Assembly (NCBI GenBank): GCA_027382625.1
Contig: JAJKFJ010021091.1
Coordinates: 1 to 64,000 of the forward strand
Direction: 5' to 3'
Length of the DNA: 64,000 bases
From: Tetmemena sp. SeJ-2015
Taxonomy: Eukaryota > Ciliophora > Spirotrichea > Sporadotrichida > Oxytrichidae
A program made the position numbers and the translations under genes. Below the pieces are notes generated by a model. The model saw only the letters and a program-made list of their open reading frames with translations, made no database searches and had not been told where the DNA came from. Below are positions 23,501 through 33,460 of the stretch, piece by piece (the first letter of the stretch is position 1; each line of letters begins with the position of its first letter).

Positions 23501-26500
23501 CGAATAAGAAGGAGGGAAACATCCAAGCAGCAGCCATGGTGTTCGAACTCGTGTCAAATGTCTACGAGCGTAATTCTATAGAGAAGCTTGAGAAGACGAC
23601 TAAGCTGTACAAAGCCACTCAAATAGATATCGAGCTTTAGAATCCCTTCCCTCAGGATGTAGTCTTCAACATTCAAATCATCTACGAGAAGAATCAAAAA
23701 CCTCCTGCTAAGAAAGGTGCTCAAGGTGCAGCAGGAGCGTGCCAGGTGGCAAGGGTGCAAATGATAAAGCCGCCTCCCAGGCTCAACTGCCAGGTGGGAA
23801 GAAAGGAAACGCTGCTGATGCGAACAAAGGCAAGAACCCTAACGTACCTGATCCCTTCTCCTGCAAGATGGAAACTGTGAAGGTGAGGAAGAACCAAACT
23901 GTGAACGTCCCCATTCTCTTCCTGCCTTTCGAACTTGGAGTGCACAAGTGCTTTGTGGTCTTCACTGATGAAAATGTGGGTGAGCTGCAGTATACTATCA
24001 TTGGAAAGGCTGAGCTCCCAGAGATCATGGATTCTTTCACCGAGAACTGCAACGCTGAGGAGACCTTCAGTCTCAAGAAGCTGCTCAACTTCAAGAATGA
24101 CAAGCTTGAGCAGGCTAAGAACCAGGTCATGGACAAGGCCACTCTCCTCAGACAGAAAGAGGCTCAAGCTGCTGCAGCTGCTGGCTAAAACCTAGCCCCT
24201 GGTGCAAAACCAGGTCAATAAATATAAAAAATATATTTAATTTTTATTTTTATTTGTGTGTGGTCAAATAGCTGCTCAGTCCAATGACACCAAGTACTTC
24301 GAAATCGAGATCTCTCATCCTGCTTTCACTGGAGCGTCCAGCATCACTCTCTACGACCAGGCCAGAGTTATCAATTATTTCTTGATATATTTTTAGAAGC
24401 TTTGGAAGAGACGCAGTCAAGGGCACCGTTTCCACCCCCAAGGGAGGAGCCAAAGGACAGAGTTAGAACTAAGGAGGAGCTGACTAGTCGAACGCCAACA
24501 TGCTTGAGCTGACTGTGAATCCCACAAAGCCTGCCACCTATCCTTGCTTTGTGATCTTGAAGTCCCTGGACAGGACTGACATCAGACTCTACGAGTTCAA
24601 GGTCAACGCCATCCCTCAGAAGATCAAGGCTCAGTTGGAATTCAGAGTCCCTGCTAGAGGCTCAGTCGCTCAGGAAATACCCATCGTCAACAACTCCCAG
24701 AAGGAGTGGACTGTCACAGCTACACTAGACCAAGTCAAGGGCGGCTGCTTCAGTCTCACCAGAAACCAGATCGTGGTCAAGAAGGGCTCCACTGAAAACT
24801 TAATATGCTAATAAATATTCTACTTTATAACTTCATCCTCAGTTTAGTTAAAGTAACATCATCATTGAATAAGTTTCAAGCCCAGTGGGTGTGCACAATC
24901 ACAGGAATGCTGACTCTCCACAACAAGAACACTGGAGAGGTGTACGAGTACGAACTCAAAGGTTTTGGAGAGGAGCCCTTGGCCGAGGACCACATCGTCC
25001 TCAATTGCAAGGCCAGAGAGACCACTAAGACCTTCTTTGAAATCAAGAACCCACTGAGAAGCAACTCACTTACACAGTTTGGACTGACTTGCAGAACGCA
25101 GTTGGAAAGAAGGAGTTCCAAATCAAGCCCAAGGATTCTTTCAAGTACGAGTTAGCTATCACTCCCCTACTTGGAGGTGTGTACACAGCCTCTATAACCT
25201 TCTAGGATAACGAGGAGAGATTCATGTGGTGGACTGTTGAGGTGAGAACTGATTCTCCTAAGCCTGAGAGAACTGTCGACCTGAAGGCCTTCATCAGAAA
25301 GGCAGCAACTGCAGAGATCTTCCTCAACAATCCCCTCAATGAGCCCATCAGCTTTGAAGTGTTTTACTCTGGAGAGGGTCTATTGGGAGATAGCGTATTC
25401 AGTCTTGAGCCTAAGAGCATCGGCACCTACAACTTGATCTTCAGTCCTCTGATGGCAGGAGACTTCTCGGGAACATCGGTTTCTTGAACGAGAAGGTGGG
25501 AGAGTTCTGGTACGACTTGAACTTGATAGCAGAGGAGAACCCTCCAGTGAGCCTTGAGCTACTTGAGTGCGAGTTGGGCAAGGTGGCTTCTCATTTCGTG
25601 ACTCTGGAGAACCCAACTGGAAACGAGTTGCTCCTAGACTACAGGAACAGCAACCCAACCAACTTTGAAGTGATCCCAGACAAGATCATACTTCCTCCCT
25701 ATGAGACTCAGAAGATCTGCATTCAGTACTCACCCAGCAACTTGGACGTGGTTGAGAGCGGCAATGTATTGAGAACCCTCAAGTCGGTAAATTTCATAAG
25801 TGAGCTTTTATGATTGAAATGGGAGTTCAATATTCTTAAAATTTATAGTAAATATATTAAAAGATTTTATTGTATAATCTTAATGTTGAAGGCAAGGGAC
25901 TCATCCCAACAATCATGGAGCCTCAGCCAATCTCCACTGCAGTTGGAAACAACACATCCTCCATGCTTACTTTCAAGAACCCTTTCAGAGAGGCATCCAC
26001 AGTGCAAATCCACATGGAGACTGACGACTCTCGCATCTTCTCACTCCTTCTCAAGAGGAATAAATTCAACATAGGTCCCCTTGGAATCCTCCAGATACCT
26101 TACTCATTCTCGCCCCAGACTATGACTGAGAGCAAGGCTACTATCATCATCAGCATGAGCAAGCAGTTGATTTGGAGATACCCACTCAAGGGTATAGCAG
26201 AGTCAGCTTCCACTGTCATCGACTACCACTTTAAGACCAAGGCTAGAAAGCCACTTGAAGATTCATTGACAACTAACTTTGCATAGCTTTGTATTTGAAG
26301 ATACCTTAAAGATTGTGCTGCCCGGTTTCGAAGACGTGAACTTCAACGACACCTTCCGCTATGAGATCAACGTCCAAAACACGCAGCATAAGGGCTTTCA
26401 TAGAGAGATCAGTCTTCTTCGAGCAAAGAAACGAGACTCTCTCATCCACAAATGAGCCCTTAGTTTTCTTCATGCGCTTCGAGCCATTGCGCCCCTTCAA

Positions 26501-27206
26501 GACTAACACTGAGTTCATTGTTTACAAGAGCACCGGAGGTCGCTGGAAATTCAACATGATCTTTGAAGCACTTGACCCAGAGGTGGATGATGTTATCATA
26601 ATCCAAAGTCCTCTGCACAAGACTTCAAGTGTGTCCTTCAAGCTGACTAACCACATGAGAACCTTCGCTGAGTTCAACTCTTTCTTCACCCCTGACTCTG
26701 CTCCAGAGTTCGTTGTCTATCCTAAGAATGGACTGCTCGAACCTTATGGAAAGTAAGACTATTTTTATCATTAAGCTTATTAACTTTAGGGATGGAACTA
26801 ACTTCATCGTGTCGTTCACACCCACGAGTATGGAAAGGCCAAGATAGGCAAGCTAGTCATTCAGACTGAGGAAATGCAGTGGACCTATGAGATCAGAGGC
26901 TCACACCCTCAGTACAAGATCCCTGAGCCAGGCGGTGGCAGAATTCAAAACAAGCTCTCCAAGGAGGTTGCTATTATCATCAAGCACAAGCACGAGGAGA
27001 AGAAGAACTTCCTTAGAGAGAATCTGAAGACCACCAAGTACAATTCCAACACGCAGAGCTCACCTGGCAAATAGGGCAACTTAGCTGGAGGTCTTTCTAT
27101 TGCCAACATCTCTCAAAGAGGCAACAACAAGAGCAGGGCTGGTGGCACCACCACCGCAGGAGGTAGAGACCACTCTCAGGACAGGTCTACCTTCCTCAAG
27201 CCTTGA
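17573..27206 (+). CDS. CFAP47: CFAP47-like ciliary protein (ASH/MSP-type domains plus CH domain)
   Basis: It starts at ATG 17573 and ends at TGA 27204-27206, giving about 3,000 residues. It is built of repeated immunoglobulin-like ASH domains (for example NIQFGECPTNDRRDYNLTIK and DFGGVTFGDSKTLPLTIHN), with a calponin-homology domain in the middle (about 22600-23270, with DADLHDGLIFAALIKSHFG), and ends with WTYEIRGSHPQYKIPEP. A CH domain inside a long ASH array is the CFAP47 plan; HYDIN has no such domain in this position. CFAP47 sits on the axonemal central pair. Introns lie at 17729-17877 and 26753-26789, with about eleven IESs listed separately. One-base slips occur near 17692, 23008, 23737, 25075, 25470, 26393 and 26824. 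Its coding sequence is visibly richer in G and C than its neighbours. Confidence 0.85.
19515..19578 (+). other. IES, pointer AAT
   Basis: AAT at 19515-19517 and 19579-19581; excision of 64 very AT-rich bases joins NKTKYN to EYLKKERQN. No GT..AG pair gives an open frame here. Confidence 0.75.
20551..20572 (+). other. IES, pointer AATGA
   Basis: AATGA at 20551-20555 and 20573-20577; excision of 22 bases joins SGIVNE to AKCVVKEKSVEF. Confidence 0.8.
20901..20954 (+). other. IES, pointer probably ATA
   Basis: An AT-only insert splits VKIEED from FMFDFGGV. ATA at 20901-20903 and 20955-20957 keeps the frame, but other edges are possible. No splice donor is near. Confidence 0.55.
21389..21423 (+). 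other. IES, pointer GATAT
   Basis: GATAT at 21389-21393 and 21424-21428 in equal phase; excision joins LAGVGD to IEGLTRVVKG. Confidence 0.88.
22037..22071 (+). other. IES, pointer TTTC
   Basis: TTTC at 22037-22040 and 22072-22075 in equal phase; excision joins TNKKPLS to FTTHIDFYDDEG. Confidence 0.85.
22461..22482 (+). other. IES, pointer TCGCT
   Basis: TCGCT at 22461-22465 and 22483-22487 in equal phase; excision joins PNDIIA to QNGNQVYELVAYL. A second repeat, CTATGAGT, lies nearby but gives the wrong frame. Confidence 0.8.
24213..24261 (+). other. IES, pointer GGTCAA (or intron)
   Basis: GGTCAA at 24213-24218 and 24262-24267; excision joins GAKPGQ to IAAQSNDT. The same insert also fits a GT..AG intron at 24214-24271 in frame, so sequence alone cannot decide. 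Confidence 0.65.
24364..24394 (+). other. IES, pointer AGA
   Basis: AGA at 24364-24366 and 24395-24397; excision joins YDQAR to SFGRDAVKGT. The matching GT..AG intron would break the frame. Confidence 0.7.
24800..24843 (+). other. IES, pointer TTA
   Basis: TTA at 24800-24802 and 24844-24846; excision joins GSTENL to VKVTSSLNKFQAQW. Confidence 0.65.
25787..25825 (+). other. Short intron (or IES with pointer AGT)
   Basis: GT..AG at 25787-25825 removes 39 bases and keeps the frame (TLKS to FNIL). Equally, AGT at 25782-25784 and 25824-25826 could be a pointer (TLK to FNIL). Confidence 0.5.
25834..25877 (+). other. IES, pointer TCTTAA
   Basis: TCTTAA at 25834-25839 and 25878-25883 in equal phase; excision joins FNIL to NVEGKGLIPT. 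Confidence 0.82.
26277..26286 (+). other. Ten-base IES, pointer CTTTG
   Basis: CTTTGCATAG is followed by a second CTTTG (26287-26291). Removing 10 bases joins SLTTN to FVFEDTLKIVL in frame; otherwise TGA follows within five codons. Confidence 0.65.
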
Positions 27207-27494
27207 GCTTTTAATTCAGAAGATTCGGGTTTGCTCTAATGATAGATAGATTGAGAGTCATATTCTGAATAAAGTATGAATATACTGACACACTCGAGCA
27301 TATTATCAATTGAGCAACTGATTTCTTTAACTACGAAGTATATTGTAATAAAACTTCTAATTCCTTGGAGTTCTATAATAATGCGATATGACTTCTTCTT
27401 ATTCAAACTTAATTTCATAACTTTACCACCACCATCACATCCAACTCTCTGAGTTATCATGACCACTCTCTCAAGTGTAATAAATATTTTAGAA

Positions 27495-28744
27495 ATGAAA
27501 GTGAAGTTGATAATCTCATCTATCTTAATAGCTCTCAGTGCCTCCAAGCACGATAAGAAAGAAGTCTTTGTAGCTGAGGAATCCAATTAGACTGAGGTAG
27601 CTCCTAAGTAAGACAGGTGCTATGGACTTGCTTTGAGTGACGCTCTCGAGCTGGGACCTTATCAAGTGGGAGTGCTTTCAAATTTCCTGGCTCAGATGGC
27701 TTCTTCGAACACAACATATGATGTGGTGACTGGAGTTGGAGTCGGTGGACTCAATGCCTACCTCTACTCTCAACTCCCCAAAGAGACTGAGCTCTAACAA
27801 ATATCCAAACTTAGTAAGCATAAACTATTCTCATCTTATCTCATGTAGAGGAGTTTTGGAGCGACATTACAAAGCAAGCACACTTTGAATTGAAGCAAGA
27901 GAGCTTCATGTACGGCTACTACTTCGAGGATAGCCTCTATCAGAGTGTAAACGTGAACTAGCTTCTATAAAAGATGATTAAGAACCAGACTTTGGCCAGG
28001 GGATTAAGCATAGGCATTACTGATATCCTCTCAGGTAAAATCATTATGGTTCTTTATAAGGATAGGCTTCTACAGGACTTTCAATGAGAGTACACCATTC
28101 GCGGATATGGCTAAAGTTATCCAAGCTACTGTGAACTACGCAGGTGTGACTCCCTTCGTTGACGCCTTCAAATCTCTCTGGACTAGTAACTTAAACTCTT
28201 TCCATTATAACTTCTTACTCAGGTGGATCCATGGTGTATGAAGTGGACATTAACTCAATCTTGATGAAGTGCCAGAAACTGGGCTATTCAGAATCCAACA
28301 TCACGATTGATGTCATTCTAAGCGAGTTCCCAATCCAATAAAATTCAATTATTTCTCTTATCAGCATCTTGTTTATGAATGACCAAACACGTAGCTGCAA
28401 ATTTGAACAACGGCTTTTAAAACCTAGGGAGGTATATATCCCTCCACACCTCTTACCAAAAGTTCTTTGGCTTGATCAGAGCCAAGCAATCTCACCCAGA
28501 GATGGAATTCAGATACATAGCTGGTCCCACTGAAGAAGTAGCCTCAAAGACTTTTCCCTTTGACTTCAACCAAGCAGAGGTCGAATACTTGTATAACCTG
28601 GGCAAATCTGACGCAAAGTGGGCCATTGAAAATAGAGACAGAATCAATGAAAACCTCTCCCCAATTGACTACACCTCTTACTCCCCTTAGTCTGCCTCTA
28701 ACAAGAAATCTCGCATGGAAAGCAGAGATAACTTCCTTGAATGA
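27495..28744 (+). CDS. Patatin-like phospholipase homologue, probably inactive
   Basis: It starts at ATG 27495 with a signal peptide (MKVKLIISSILIALSAS) and ends at TGA 28742-28744. It shows the patatin pattern: LGPYQVGVLSNFL, YDVVTGVGVGGLNAY, ILSGFYRTFNESTPF, then TSGSMVYEVDINSIL. The serine elbow GxSxG reads GVGVG, and the usual DGG reads SGS, so both members of the Ser-Asp dyad appear lost. Introns lie at 27814-27848, 28035-28065 and 28186-28222; an unresolved IES is near 28335-28395. The C-terminus ends NKKSRMESRDNFLE. It is likely secreted or lumenal, and a lipid-binding or decoy role is only a guess. Confidence 0.75.
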
Positions 28745-28895
28745 TTAGCAAAGTGTCAAAAAGGCAGGTCAATCTTGCTTTTCATTCCTTATGAAATCAA
28801 ATATAGTTCTAATTTCTTCATCCTTGCAACTCAAGATAACTTATTCTTCTATGTTAGATTTGGTAAAGTGGATATTTTAAGAAGTAATTATAAAA

Positions 28896-30480
28896 ATGAA
28901 TTTGAGATAGAACCGACAACAGCACTTGAGCCAGTGGCAAGGCCAATCTTTGGATTAAGTGCTTTAGTAAAGCCCCCAAGCACCGAGATAGAATAAAGCA
29001 GCTGCCATAGCTGTAAGTGGCAATAGAAGGGTGGAGCACAGAGTAGTTGGGCGCCCTGTGGATGCGAGACTTGCAAACGCCATCCCTATAATCCCTCGCT
29101 CCTCCTTACACTAGTCTTAAACATGATGAGTTATGTTTGTTGTTTAGCCACTCCAGGCAATTAGAGAGAGCAATTTAGAATCTAGGCCTCACAGATAGAG
29201 AATTTCAAGCAGAGAGATAGAGCAAATGCTCCAAGAAAATGATGAACACCTCCACCGAGCAGAGTCCATTTCTATCTTCAATCCCAATAACAATCAACAA
29301 TTAGGTAGTCAGAATTTCCAACTTCTAAATCGGAGATCAGATAGTATTAGACCTCCCTCGAACTCTAACTTGAATGAGGGAATTACTCACTCCAATTTCA
29401 GGAATAATGGCGACTTTATCATGAATGCTCTTATAAGTTATAACAATCTATTTTCTAATTCCCATATGAGGCAAACAGGATCTAACTTTTCTTCAAACCT
29501 AAATGCTTTGAGGCCACAACCCACGAATTTAATTTTACGAATGAGTAGAGACAAAGATAAAATATGAACTTTGGGCCCTATCGCGACCTCTTCTTAAACG
29601 CACGAAATGAGCAGACCAGGATCAGTAACTAGGTAGACAGTTTGTTCCCTGCAAGGAATTACAACCTGCATGATTTGGATATTTCAGACACCTCTAATGA
29701 AGAAGTGAAAGAGGAGAGGAGATTCGAACATGACTTGCTCAATGAGATAGAGGACTTGCTCACTCCGAATACTCACTTTCACTCTAATGCAACTGAGTTA
29801 TTAGATAGATTATTTAACTATATTTTTAATTATGACTTCAGAACGAATAACAGAGCGAATCAACTCAGATCATTGACAAACAACAACAGAATCCAACAGT
29901 AGGTGCAAAACAGGATTCCCAGACAGTATATGCTATTCATTATATCTATCTTATATTTTAGTAGCAGAGATTGAACAGACTCATGGGAGGAAATGCGAAC
30001 TCCCACGCGAATAATAATAGAGCAAGGGGAAATAACGCTTTTGAGGTACGAATGGGTAACGAAGAAGCCATACCAATAGCTAGTGAGATAAACATCGATA
30101 GAAGGATAAATAGGATGAGAGGTGGCCTTCAAGATTTGAGATAAAGATTAGATGATCTGGATAACATCTTAGATGAGATTGATACTTTCTAGGTTGAAAC
30201 TGAGGCTCAAGTCAGAAACATCTAGATCATAGAGCAGATGATTAGGAGCTCACAGCCTAAAGAGAAGCCAGTCATGACTGAAGAAGATATTAAGAAGATC
30301 AAGACTTTCACTTGCTAGAGTACAGACTCACAGGACACGTGCTCCATTTGCATCAAGAACTTCGCAAAGGATGAGAAGGTTTGTGAACTGGTTTGCAAGC
30401 ATTAATTTCACGATGAGTGTATAAAGCCTTGGTTTAAGCAAAGCCATTTATGTCCAAATTGTAGAAGAGCTCTTAAGTGA
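28896..30480 (+). CDS. RING-H2 finger protein, probable E3 ubiquitin ligase
   Basis: The chosen start is ATG 28896, because that frame stays open through the intron 29114-29147 into the main frame. The N-terminal 400 residues are Asn/Gln/Arg-rich and disordered, with a short coiled coil before the RING. The RING-H2 at the C-terminus reads DTCSICIKNF..CKHQFHDECIKPWF..LCPNCRRAL, with all eight zinc ligands in place, and the protein ends four residues later. It should act as a ubiquitin ligase; the substrate is unknown. An IES lies at 29925-29959 and a one-base slip near 29565. Confidence 0.78.
29925..29959 (+). other. IES, pointer AGTA
   Basis: AGTA at 29925-29928 and 29960-29963; excision joins RIPRQ to QQRLNRLMGG. 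The overlapping GT..AG intron would give TGA. Confidence 0.72.
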
Positions 30481-30548
30481 TTAGCAAATTAAGAAGTTTA
30501 TTCAAGTTAAAAAAGTTGTTGTTTTGTATTCCTAATTCATAATTTTTT

Positions 30549-31704
30549 TCATAGCTTGGTTACAACATAGCCTCCTCTTCCATCCTCTTAAACCACTTTT
30601 TCTTGCAGCAATTTCTAAATCCTTCTAGTTAGAATTCTCTCCATGTAACCTTGCTGTATCTTACTAGGCTTCTTCTTTTCCTCGTAGAGTTTGAAGTATA
30701 ACTCACTTATTGAGAATTATTTGAGTCCCTAAAAATGAGATGATGATTAATCTCAACTAAGATTATTACCAGTGCAGCTTGAAGCATTTCATGATCCTTT
30801 TTCTCCCTATCCTGGATATACTCTTCTACTTTAGGTGCTGCATCTACCAAGATATCACTGATGTTCAGAGATACTGAGTGAGCCATTAGGAATTTCTTGA
30901 CGTTGGTCATCCTCTTCACCTTCTGCAGGCTCCTTAAGTATTCAGGATAGTCAGTGAAGAATGTCTACAGAATATTACTTATCTCGAGAGAGAGAAAGAG
31001 AGAAACTCTTACAGATTTAGCTCCGATGATGTGATCACCTGTGAACAGTATTTCCTCCTCGCCTTCTTGCTGAATAAGGAAACACAGATGGTCTTTGAGG
31101 TGGCCTGGAGTTTCAATTGGCTTGAAGGAGATTGGCTTACTCGCTCCAGTTTCATCTATGATAGTGAAACTATCACCCTCACTCGTGTGATACAAGTGGT
31201 TTTCTAATTCAGGATGCTCAATTAGTCTACTCTTTTCCATCTCTAGGTCTGGGCACCGATACTTATAAACTTTCGGCTCTATCCCTGTCAGCTCTTTGCA
31301 GAGTTGAATCACATCATAAGAGCCTTAGTAATGATCAAAGTGGCTGTGCGTGATAAATATTTTCTACCGAGGAAATAAGTTTAACTTGGATTTCAAAGAT
31401 TGAAAATGCTTTAGTGAGTTATTGACTTACATCAATATAGCAACCTTCATGCTGTATAAGTTGCTTTATATTATGTAAGAAGGGGAGATTATTCTTGATG
31501 CAGGCATCAACCATGAATCGCTGCTTCCCTTATCCAATTACATACACATTTGTCCCGCATAGGAACCCATGGCAATAATAATCAAGATAAAAATTAAAGG
31601 CCTGGATTTTCGCCAGGAATTAGATGAACTGAATTGGTTAACTTCAGAAAATTGAAGTCCTTAGTATATGTAGAGGGATCAGCCCCATGCGTTCCAAAAA
31701 ACAT
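30549..31704 (-). CDS. LACTB2: LACTB2-like metallo-beta-lactamase-fold ribonuclease
   Basis: It starts at ATG 31702-31704 (MFFGTHGADPSTYTKDFNFL) and ends at TGA 30549-30551. Conserved blocks are ENPG..GTNVYVIG, the zinc-binding THSHFDHYQG, TPGHLKDHLCFLIQ and LFTGDHIIGAKS, followed by the C-terminal winged-helix part. Length (about 310 residues) and block order fit LACTB2, a single-strand endoribonuclease that is mitochondrial in animals. All metal ligands visible in the family are present. One IES (31571-31598) and three introns (31364-31430, 30965-31012, 30729-30769) are removed with no frame slip. It converges with the RING gene, leaving about 70 bases between stops. Confidence 0.88.
31571..31598 (-). 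other. IES, pointer GCC
   Basis: GGC on the plus strand at 31571-31573 and 31599-31601; excision joins IPGENPG to HGFLCGTNVYVIG, the family's NPGP..GTNTYLVG block. Confidence 0.72.
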
Positions 31705-31826
31705 CACTACTATCTCTATGACGTTTATTTTCCAATTTAATGTAATCACTTACTCAGTTTTAATGTATCATGAGATTCTTCTCTCTTCTTTGAACCTTAG
31801 AAATTTATTGTTGAAATCTTAAAAGA

Positions 31827-33424
31827 ATGGATGGAAGTACTTCTGATAGTGAGGAGAGGCCGAGAGTGGAGACTCCTGTTTTTGACGAGCAGTTTTTACT
31901 TCGGCACCTTGCGAATGACTACCCAGACCCTGCCCACCAGTTTTACCGGGAGAGGCAAACCTCTTTGAAGAGAGCTTTGTACCAGTAAAAGAATCTGCCG
32001 AACTATAAGCAGTTCAACGAGATTATGAACTCTGACCAGCTCAAGGAGCCACTGCAATTGCCTAAGACTTTGATAGACATAGTTTGGAAGGATTTGAAAT
32101 TCCCTGGAATTAAGGATGTGTACATCCCGCCCAACATAAAGCGCCAGTGCGAAAAAGTACCAAAGTGAGAGGGACCTAAGCCTTGAGAGCTATAAGAGAG
32201 AAAATCATCCATAAAATTCAAGAGAACTCCAAGCAAGCTTGGGATAGAGCACCAAGAAGAAAACTAACCTATTCAACAGTCTCTCCCGAAGAGTCAACAC
32301 GAAGAATTAAAACAGCGTCATAACGTAGAACGGAGGAGGTGGTGCACTTTAAAATTCCATATAGCTATCTACAAGAACTAATCTCAGAAGAGAGTCAACT
32401 CTTAAGAATCTTCCGAGAACGAAAGCACAAGAGAAGTCAGATAGACAAGAGGAGAGGGATATCAAGATGGTGGAGCAGTAGTTGAGAGGGGATGGCTAGA
32501 CTGGTATAACCGAGACAGATGTATTCATACTCAAGAACGTTCTTGAAGTTCTTCCTCCGACAAAATTTGAAGTTCCAATAAAGAAGGACATCTTAGACAT
32601 GGACGAGAAAGACATCAAGTCTATGCTTTTCAGTTACAAGAGTAGCAAACCAAGACTCAAGAAAGCCTAATCTTCACTTAATCTCACTCAGCAGACTATA
32701 AAAATATAGCTTGTAGTTGATGAGTTATTTACGTTATAACTTGACCAAATATGACGCTGTTAAACAGGCTCAATTTTTAAGGAAATACTATTAACAGGAT
32801 GAAATTAGCAGTTCTGTGAAAATTCCAAACTAATCCTCTATGCCTTCTGCAAAAGTTCTTCCTAGCGACAGCGTTCTTCTTTCAACAGCAAGGCTCCAAG
32901 TTTTATGATCCCTCGCAAATCAAACCGGGATTCGATGAGCAGCAGGCAGAATAAGTCTATCCTTTTAAAATAACTAGAGTCGCTATAGCGGTGGCAGTGA
33001 GACTTCTCGGCTTTTGTTTGAGCACTCGCATCTAAGCCAGCTTGCAAAAATCTCTGGCTCAAATCCAGATTTACACCAAAGAATCAACCGCCACATGAAC
33101 TCAACTTAGAGTATTTTTGTGGGCGCCTCTAAGGAGCTGAGTGACCCAAGTATTATGAATGAACTCTCCAGCTTGAGCTCTATCAAAGACCTAGGGCAGA
33201 TAGAGTAAAGAGTGCGAATTATTGAGAGTGACTTCCTTTAGAAGATCAGACAGCTAAAGCAGCAGTGCAAGGAAAGGTCTTTTATGATTCCATTTAGCAG
33301 TTATGAGGAGAAGAGGTCTTATAGCAAACCCACCACTTCTAGGACCAATTATTGCCATAAAATAAATAGCGAAAATAGATATATCTATTATGAAAGAGTA
33401 AGTTAATTTACATAATAGTTGTGA
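31827..33424 (+). CDS. Unidentified protein, disordered middle
   Basis: It starts at ATG 31827 (MDGSTSDSEERPRVETP) and ends at TGA 33422-33424. The first 115 residues look folded (DEQFLLRHLANDYPDPAHQF); the middle is Ser/Thr/Asn-rich; the C-terminal third has a helix around IIESDFLQKIRQLKQQ. One-base slips lie near 32168, 32740 and 32900. No family was recognised. A role near cilia or basal bodies is possible from composition only. Confidence 0.5.
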
Positions 33425-33460
33425 TTTATAGTTTGTAAAGGAATTAAATTTAAAATTAAT

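Noticed and set aside
23721..24167. Minus-strand frame of 148 codons
   Set aside because: Antisense shadow of the CFAP47 gene with no recognisable motif.
17573..27206. HYDIN as the identity of the long ASH protein
   Set aside because: The calponin-homology domain in the middle and the length near 3,000 residues fit CFAP47 better.
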